Assembly (NCBI RefSeq): GCF_964059165.1
Contig: NZ_OZ060413.1
Span: forward strand, 1-64,000
Direction: 5' to 3'
Length of the DNA: 64,000 bases
Origin: Buchnera aphidicola (Cavariella theobaldi)
GTDB lineage: Bacteria; Pseudomonadota; Gammaproteobacteria; Enterobacterales; Enterobacteriaceae
In this document: positions 58,300-64,000 of the stretch, in pieces
Numbering within the stretch: the first letter of the stretch is position 1
Layout of the letters: each line of letters opens with the position of its first letter
Notes under the pieces: generated by a model
Database searches by the model: none
The model's input: the letters and a program-made list of their open reading frames with translations, nothing else
Told to the model about the DNA's origin: nothing
Program-made: the position numbers and the translations under genes

Positions 58300-59535
58300 A
58301 TGAAAATATATTTAGTAGGAGGCGCTATTCGAGATTCTTTGTTACATTTACCTATCAAAGATAAAGATTGGGTGGTTGTTGGTGCAACTAAAAAAATGTT
58401 ATTAGACAAAAATTTTCAGCAAGTGGGAAAAGATTTTCCAGTATTTTTACATCCAGAAACTCATGAAGAATATGCTTTAGCACGACAAGAAAGAAAATCT
58501 GGAAAAGGATATTCTGGATTTAGTACACATTATAATATTAATATTACACTAAAAGATGATTTGATTAGACGCGATTTGACTATAAATGCAATTGCTCAAG
58601 ATAAATATGGGAATTATATAGATCCTTTTAATGGAAAAAGAGATATAAAATGTAGAATATTACGTCATGTTTCAAATGCTTTTATAGAAGATCCATTACG
58701 TGTTTTACGTACAGCAAGATTTGCTTCTTCTTTGGCACATTTAGGATTTCAAATTGCTAAAGAGACACTGGTATTAATGCGTGTTATCGTAGAAAAAAAA
58801 GAATTATTATATTTAACTGCCAATAGAATATGGAATGAAACTAAAAAGGCTTTGAAAACAGAAAATCCACATGTTTATTTTCAAATTTTATATAGTTGTA
58901 AGGCATTAAAATATTTGTTTCCAGAAATGCATTATTTATATGAAAAAAAATATTTTTTAAATTTTTTTCATATCCCAAACGTAGAAAATAAATTTTTAAT
59001 ATTTATGGGATTATCTAAACTTGCTGTTATGCATTCTAATTTAAATATACGTTTTGCTTATTTGTGTCAATTTTTTGGAATGGCTCAATATGAAAGTCAT
59101 ATTGTAAAAAGTTTTTATAATAAAAATGCAGCTTCTATTGTAAGTAAATTATGTAAGCGGTTACATGTTCCATCTTGTGTTAAAAATTTGTCTATGATTA
59201 GTGCGGGTTTTTTTGATTTTTTAAAAAATATTCATTATCAGTCATCATATAATATTATTATGTTATTTTTAAAAATTGATGCTTGGAGAAGACCTGAGCG
59301 TATGAACCAATTAGTATCTTTAACTAATTTTAATTTTTATAATGTTTTTTCCAATAATCTTTTAAATATAAGATCTGGTGATTTTTTACAACAGTCATTT
59401 TCTGTGATAAATACAATTTCGGTAAAATTAATTTTACATCAAGGATTTAAAGGATCTAAAATAAAAGAAGAATTGCTACGTTTAAGAATTAAAAAACTAG
59501 AATTATGGCGCTCTCAATGCATGACAAAGATATAA
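58300..59535 (+). CDS. cca: CCA-adding tRNA nucleotidyltransferase
   Basis: Adds the 3' CCA to tRNAs. The 411 residues (E. coli 412) keep the class II nucleotidyltransferase head: GGAIRD (7-12), catalytic Asp21 and Asp23 in KDKDW, and RRDLTINAIA (90-99). The C-terminal region corresponds to the HD phosphohydrolase domain of E. coli, but the His-Asp pair (CHDLG in E. coli) reads CQFFG at 256-260 and nearby His residues are also lost. None of the five tRNA genes in this window encodes CCA, so the transferase is needed. Confidence 0.96.
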   Translation: MKIYLVGGAIRDSLLHLPIKDKDWVVVGATKKMLLDKNFQQVGKDFPVFLHPETHEEYALARQERKSGKGYSGFSTHYNINITLKDDLIRRDLTINAIAQDKYGNYIDPFNGKRDIKCRILRHVSNAFIEDPLRVLRTARFASSLAHLGFQIAKETLVLMRVIVEKKELLYLTANRIWNETKKALKTENPHVYFQILYSCKALKYLFPEMHYLYEKKYFLNFFHIPNVENKFLIFMGLSKLAVMHSNLNIRFAYLCQFFGMAQYESHIVKSFYNKNAASIVSKLCKRLHVPSCVKNLSMISAGFFDFLKNIHYQSSYNIIMLFLKIDAWRRPERMNQLVSLTNFNFYNVFSNNLLNIRSGDFLQQSFSVINTISVKLILHQGFKGSKIKEELLRLRIKKLELWRSQCMTKI

Positions 59536-60311
59536 GTAATAAAATGATTGATATATAATATTTTTATATCTCTAAAACAAAATATTAATATAGTAAATAT
59601 TAATAAATATATATCTAAAAGTAAAATATTTTTAATAAAATTAAATCATTTTTATATAAACACAAGTGATAAAAAATATCAAAATTATAAAGATAAATAA
59701 AAATATTTTATATTAATCAATTGTGTACTATTTATTGAATAAGAAAGTTTTTTAAAAAAACCATAGATGTAAAAAAAATAATATTCTTTTGTAATAGATT
59801 TTTGATATTTTATGACAATTCATTTTTTAAATGTAGTTTAAATTATACATACCAGGATATAATGGAAAGATATTTAAGAAAATTCATGACAAAATATGAT
59901 TTAAAATAATATTATATAACAAGTAATAATTAATTTAGGTTTAAATGTTTATTTTTTAGTAAAAATTATTTGAGACTAAAAATATATTTTTTTCTATTAG
60001 TATGAAGAAATTATTGAATTTTGTTTGAATTATATAACTTTGATAATTTTTGGTGAAATAGAAATTCAAGATATTTATATTTTTTCATATGTTTTTAATC
60101 TGAAAATTTTTTATAAAAACACAAAAAATTATTAATTTTGTTTTTTAACTAAGTAAATATATTAATATTTTAATATTATGTTTTTTATTTTTAAAACGAG
60201 TTCTATAAAATTATATATTTCTTAGAAGATATAGACAGCAATTAAGTTATATCTTCTCTGGATCCAATAATAATAATGAAAAAAATTTTATAAAAACATA
60301 TTTATTCCTTA
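59536..60311. other. Gene-free spacer between cca and crr
   Basis: About 780 bases without a recognisable gene on either strand. One clear structure is an inverted repeat, AGAAGATATA (60224-60233) and TATATCTTCT (60248-60257), a perfect 10-bp stem with a 14-base loop and no T run. Otherwise only A/T-rich DNA. Confidence 0.5.
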
Positions 60312-60348
60312 TTAAAAAAATAAAACGGCACTAAAAGTACCGTTTTAT
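60312..60348 (-). terminator. Intrinsic terminator of ptsHI-crr
   Basis: ATAAAACGG (60320-60328) pairs with CCGTTTTAT (60340-60348), a 9-bp stem. Read on the minus strand, it is followed by a T-rich tract (complement of 60312-60319). It lies just after the crr stop. Confidence 0.8.
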
Positions 60349-60356
60349 ATATAATT

Positions 60357-60860
60357 TTACTTGTATAATGAAAAAATAATTGTTTTTCCAGCAGTAACTG
60401 TACCTGATGATTTTTCTATTTTTTTAAAATTATCCGTATTAGATATAATAACAGGTGTTACAATAGATTTAGCATTTTTTTTTAAAAAATCTATATTAAA
60501 GTTAATAATAACATCCCCTATTTTTACTGATTGATTATCTTTAGCTATCTTTGAAAATCCTTTCCCATGAAGTTTGACGGTATCAATTCCAAAATGTACT
60601 AATAACTCTACATTATCTTCGGAAACAATAGAAAAAGCATGCATACTATCAAATATTTTTCCAATAACGCCGTTAACTGGAGATAATATTTGACTTCCAG
60701 AGGGTTGGATTGCAATACCATCACCTACAATTTTTTTAGAAAATACCATATCTGGTACGTTTTCTAGATTTATTATTTCTCCGGATAATGGTGCTATAAT
60801 ATCTATTTTTTTAGAAAAATTATTTTTTTTACTATTAAAAAAAGCAGAAAATAAACCCAT
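60357..60860 (-). CDS. crr: PTS glucose-specific enzyme IIA
   Basis: Soluble EIIA(Glc), which passes phosphate from HPr to the glucose permease. The 167 residues (E. coli 169) contain the active-site histidine in [18 protein letters not shown] and the partner histidine in SMHAFSI. It starts 9 bases after the ptsI stop and ends the ptsH-ptsI-crr operon. The regulatory roles known from E. coli (adenylate cyclase, permease exclusion) may not apply in so reduced a genome. Confidence 0.97.
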   Translation of the reverse strand: MGLFSAFFNSKKNNFSKKIDIIAPLSGEIINLENVPDMVFSKKIVGDGIAIQPSGSQILSPVNGVIGKIFDSMHAFSIVSEDNVELLVHFGIDTVKLHGKGFSKIAKDNQSVKIGDVIINFNIDFLKKNAKSIVTPVIISNTDNFKKIEKSSGTVTAGKTIIFSLYK

Positions 60861-60869
60861 TTTTTTCTC

Positions 60870-62600
60870 CTAAGAACTGCTATTTTTTTTAGTTTTTAGT
60901 GTATTATTTTTAATAAAAGTATCTATTAAATAATTTATCTCTTCTGCAGTAGATTTTTGTAAAACTTTTGTTGCTAATTTTTTTGCGCTTGAAAAAGATA
61001 TTTTACGAATAATTTCTTTAATTTTAGGAATACTTGCAGAGCTCATGCTAAATTCATCTAATCCCATTCCTAATAAAAGAATAGTTGCGCGCTCATCACC
61101 GGCTAATTCTCCACACATGCCTGTCCATTTTTGAGCCGTATGTGAAATATCGATTACTTTCTTGATTAGTTTTAAAACAGGTAAACTCATGGGATTATAA
61201 AGATGTGAAATTAAATCGTTACCTCTATCTACTGCTAAAGTATACTGTGTTAAATCATTTGTACCAATACTAAAAAAATCAACTTCTTTTATTAAAAATT
61301 CAGCTATTATAGCCGATGCAGGTGTTTCGATCATAATTCCAATTTTAATATCCGAATCAAATTTAATATTACTATTGTATAGTTGAGATTTTAAGATATT
61401 GATTTCAACTTTTAATTTTTTAATTTCTTCCACTGAAATAATCATTGGAAATAGTATACGTACTTTGCCGTAGGCAGATGCTCTAAGAATGGCTTTAATT
61501 TGTGCGTGAAGAATTTCTTTTCGATCAATACAAATTCTTATTGCGCGCCAACCAAGAAAAGGATTTTCTTCTTTTGGCAAATTCATATATGGCAAATGTT
61601 TATCTCCGCCAATATCCATTGTTCTTATGATAACTGGGTTGTTTTTCATAGCAACAGTGATTTTTTTATAAGCTTGAAATTGTTCTTCTTCGCTAGGTAA
61701 AGAATCTCTTTCCATAAATAAAAATTCTGTTCTGTATAAGCCTATGCATTCAGCACCATATTTTTTTGCAGACTCAATATCTTTTACATTGCTAATATTA
61801 GAACCAATTTTAATACTATGTCCATCAGTAGTAGTAGCATGTAAATTTTTTAAATTTAATAATTTATCTTTTTTCAAAAAATAATTTCTTTTTATTTTTT
61901 TCTTTTCATCAATTAATTTTTGAGATGGGTTGATTAAAACTTGGTTATTAATACAATCCAATATGATAAAATCATTACTCTTGACCATATTAGTAATATT
62001 ACCTGTACCAACAATTGCTGGAATTTCTAGCGACCTAGCTATTATTGATGTGTGTGATGTTTTACTACCTAAATCCGTTATAAAACCTAATACATATTTA
62101 AGATTAATTTGAGCTGTTTCTGAAGGAGTTAAATCTTTTGCAATTAGAATCACTTCGTCGTTAATATTATTTAAATCAATTATATTTAAATTTAATATAT
62201 TTTTTAATAATCGATGCCCTATATCTCGTACATCTATAGCTCTGTTTTTTAAATATTCATCTTGTAAATTAGATAATACTTTCGCTTGGCTTTCAATAAC
62301 CAACTCAGTTGATGCAGCGGCAGAAATATGTTTCTTTTCAATTAAAGAAATAATTTCTTTTTCCAGTTCTTCATCTTCCAAAAGCATAATATGCCCTTCA
62401 AAAATACTATCTTTTTTTGTTTTATTTTTTATTTCTACTAATTGATCAACTGATTTTTTTCTACCATTAAAAAACGTTTGTATTTCTTTTTTAACGTCTT
62501 TAATAGTAATTTTTTTCCGGTTAATGACAATTTCTTCTTCTTTTAATAAAAGAGCGATGCCAAAAGCGATACCCGGTGATGCTAAAATGCCTGAAATCAT
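60870..62600 (-). CDS. ptsI: PTS enzyme I (phosphoenolpyruvate-protein phosphotransferase)
   Basis: First enzyme of the PTS: takes phosphate from PEP and passes it to HPr. I start at the ATG complementing 62598-62600 ([14 protein letters not shown]), as in E. coli, with AAAGGT about 8 bases upstream; the frame continues seven codons further with no ribosome binding site. The 576 residues (E. coli 575) hold the phosphorylated His in [12 protein letters not shown] and the PEP-site motifs [13 protein letters not shown] and [10 protein letters not shown]. Confidence 0.98.
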   Translation of the reverse strand: MISGILASPGIAFGIALLLKEEEIVINRKKITIKDVKKEIQTFFNGRKKSVDQLVEIKNKTKKDSIFEGHIMLLEDEELEKEIISLIEKKHISAAASTELVIESQAKVLSNLQDEYLKNRAIDVRDIGHRLLKNILNLNIIDLNNINDEVILIAKDLTPSETAQINLKYVLGFITDLGSKTSHTSIIARSLEIPAIVGTGNITNMVKSNDFIILDCINNQVLINPSQKLIDEKKKIKRNYFLKKDKLLNLKNLHATTTDGHSIKIGSNISNVKDIESAKKYGAECIGLYRTEFLFMERDSLPSEEEQFQAYKKITVAMKNNPVIIRTMDIGGDKHLPYMNLPKEENPFLGWRAIRICIDRKEILHAQIKAILRASAYGKVRILFPMIISVEEIKKLKVEINILKSQLYNSNIKFDSDIKIGIMIETPASAIIAEFLIKEVDFFSIGTNDLTQYTLAVDRGNDLISHLYNPMSLPVLKLIKKVIDISHTAQKWTGMCGELAGDERATILLLGMGLDEFSMSSASIPKIKEIIRKISFSSAKKLATKVLQKSTAEEINYLIDTFIKNNTLKTKKNSSS

Positions 62601-62743
62601 AACATTACCTTTAATGTTCATTATATTGATTTATAGAAAAAATATTGAATGTCAGGCAAAATTTTTTTTATATAAAATAATTTAGAAAACAATAATTATG
62701 TTTTTATTTTGCAAAATTTTACATAGCTCTTTTTACTTAAAAA

Positions 62744-63001
62744 TTACTCCAATTCTATAATTATTTGAGATAAATATTGAATGGCTTGTTGTTCGTCTTC
62801 TCCTTCTGCGGATAAAACAATGACACTGCCTTTAGCTAATCCTAATGTTTGAATTTTAAATAAACTTTTTGCATTAGCTTTTTTGCCATTATAAATAATA
62901 TGAATTTCAGATATAAATTTTTTTGCTTCTTTTACAAATTGTGCTGCAGGACGAGTATGTAATCCATGTGGTGCATTTATTGTAATTGTCTTTTGAAACA
63001 T
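62744..63001 (-). CDS. ptsH: PTS phosphocarrier protein HPr
   Basis: Small phosphocarrier between enzyme I and the sugar-specific EIIA proteins. The 85 residues equal E. coli HPr. The active-site His15 is in [14 protein letters not shown] and the Ser46 region reads [11 protein letters not shown]. It is the first gene of ptsH-ptsI-crr; cysK lies upstream on the same strand, as in E. coli. Confidence 0.98.
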   Translation of the reverse strand: MFQKTITINAPHGLHTRPAAQFVKEAKKFISEIHIIYNGKKANAKSLFKIQTLGLAKGSVIVLSAEGEDEQQAIQYLSQIIIELE

Positions 63002-63182
63002 ATTTTTCTCACTTAATTGTGAATACGTGGTATGTGTTATTATTGTGAATAATGTTACTAAATGGCCTATATATAAATTATAAATGATAAATAAAAAAAT
63101 TTTTTAAAACATAATATTTCTTATGTCAATAATGCTAAAAATGTTTTTTATTATATCTGTATTTCTTGTTTTTATTTATTTT

Positions 63183-64000
63183 TTATAATAATGTAGAAAA
63201 TAATTCTGTACTTAAATAACGTTCACCAGAAGATGGCAGAATCACTACAATTGTTTTATTGACAAAACATCTTTGTTTTTGTATTTTTAAAGCAACTCCT
63301 AAAGCTGCACCAGAAGAGATACCCGCTAAAATTCCTTCTTTTTTCATTAAATTTTGAGATGTGAACATAGATTCTTCACTGGAGATGGTAATAATTTGAT
63401 CAATTATTTTTAAATCTAAATTTTTTGGAATAAATCCAGCTCCAATACCTTGAATTTTATGCGGCCCAGGTTTTACATCTTTGCCTGAAAGAAATTGAGT
63501 AATAACCGGAGATTCTGTAGGTTCTACAGCAATACTGATAAAATTTTTTTTATTTTTTATGTTTTTAATATATCTTGTTATTCCTGTAATAGTACCACCT
63601 GTTCCTACTGCAGATACGAGTACATCAATATTTCCATTAGTATCATTCCAAATTTCTGGTCCTGTAGTTTTTTGGTGAATTTCTGGATTAGCAGGGTTTT
63701 CGAATTGTTTTAACAAAATATATTTTTTAGGATTTAAAGATACAATATTATTTGCTTTAGTAATAGCGCCTTTCATACCATATTGACCGTCAGTTAAAAC
63801 TAAATTAGCTCCTAATGCTTTTAGTAGCATTTGTCTTTCAACAGACATAGTATCTGGCATAGTAAGAGTTAATTTGTAATTTCTCGCGGCGGCAACATAT
63901 GCTAATGCTATTCCGGTGTTACCACTAGTTGCTTCTATTAATTCTTTCTTTGCTGTCAATTGTCCTTTTTTTTCTGCACTCCATATCATATTAGCACCAA
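63183..64000 (-). CDS. cysK: Cysteine synthase A (partial, 5' end outside window)
   Basis: PLP enzyme that makes cysteine from O-acetylserine and sulfide. The visible part is about 271 codons, starting in the conserved [12 protein letters not shown]; by comparison with the 323-residue E. coli enzyme about 48 N-terminal residues, including the PLP lysine, lie beyond base 64000. Visible motifs are the substrate loop [12 protein letters not shown], the PLP phosphate loop VGTGGTITG and [11 protein letters not shown]. The C terminus is about ten residues shorter than in E. coli. CysE (51113-51937) is its upstream enzyme and complex partner. Confidence 0.96.
   Translation of the reverse strand, partial: GANMIWSAEKKGQLTAKKELIEATSGNTGIALAYVAAARNYKLTLTMPDTMSVERQMLLKALGANLVLTDGQYGMKGAITKANNIVSLNPKKYILLKQFENPANPEIHQKTTGPEIWNDTNGNIDVLVSAVGTGGTITGITRYIKNIKNKKNFISIAVEPTESPVITQFLSGKDVKPGPHKIQGIGAGFIPKNLDLKIIDQIITISSEESMFTSQNLMKKEGILAGISSGAALGVALKIQKQRCFVNKTIVVILPSSGERYLSTELFSTLL

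Overview
The window is a stretch of a Buchnera aphidicola chromosome, the obligate aphid endosymbiont related to Enterobacteriaceae. The evidence is threefold. Base composition is extremely AT-rich, with A/T-only spacers. Nearly every gene is a full-length, clearly recognisable homologue of an Escherichia coli protein. The gene order is the reduced, collinear Buchnera type, beginning at mnmG (gidA) next to the origin. There are no insertion sequences, phage genes, CRISPR arrays, restriction systems or toxin-antitoxin genes. I cannot assign the aphid host.

Layout. 1-256: a minimal oriC with two consensus DnaA boxes and an AT-rich tract. 257-8856: mnmG, then the whole F1Fo ATP synthase operon (atpBEFHAGDC; rsmG and atpI absent). 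8850-8962: a relic of the start of glmU. 8963-13980 (minus): gyrB, dnaN, dnaA (recF absent). 14380-18113: rpmH, rnpA, a degenerate yidD, yidC, mnmE. 18137-20541: tRNA-Phe and groES-groEL with a sigma-32 promoter. 20609-25401: efp, dnaC-dnaT, rsmD, ftsY, rpoH (ftsEX absent). 25914-31797: yigL, metR, metE, purH. 31937-44421 (minus): hupA, rpoC, rpoB, rplL, rplJ, rplA, rplK, nusG, secE. 44651-45135 (minus): four tRNA genes (Thr-GGT, Gly, Tyr, Thr-TGT) with a strong promoter; tufB absent. 45975-51937: metF, argG, argH, yibN, secB, cysE. 52010-55979 (minus): rpoD, dnaG, rpsU. 56214-59535: tsaD, ribB, cca. 60357-64000 (minus): crr, ptsI, ptsH and most of cysK.

How the genes work together. Most are information processing: replication initiation, RNA polymerase core with two sigma factors, ribosomal proteins, tRNA maturation and modification. 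Next comes energy and sugar uptake (ATP synthase, PTS phosphotransfer proteins). The rest is the nutritional side of the symbiosis: methionine (metE, metF, metR), cysteine (cysE, cysK), the last two arginine steps (argG, argH), riboflavin (ribB), and purH, which can recycle the AICAR made by histidine synthesis.

I found no new multi-gene system. The points worth a second look are small: a glmU fossil after atpC, an eroded yidD, a terminator-like hairpin between atpE and atpF, a hairpin in front of dnaA, an intact metR with a dyad in the metR/metE spacer, CCA-adding enzyme without its HD catalytic pair, substitutions at informative positions of RpoB and CysE, a 40-base perfect palindrome after rpoC, and several gene-free spacers where E. 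coli has genes. All comparisons with E. coli are from memory of its sequences and gene order, not from a search.
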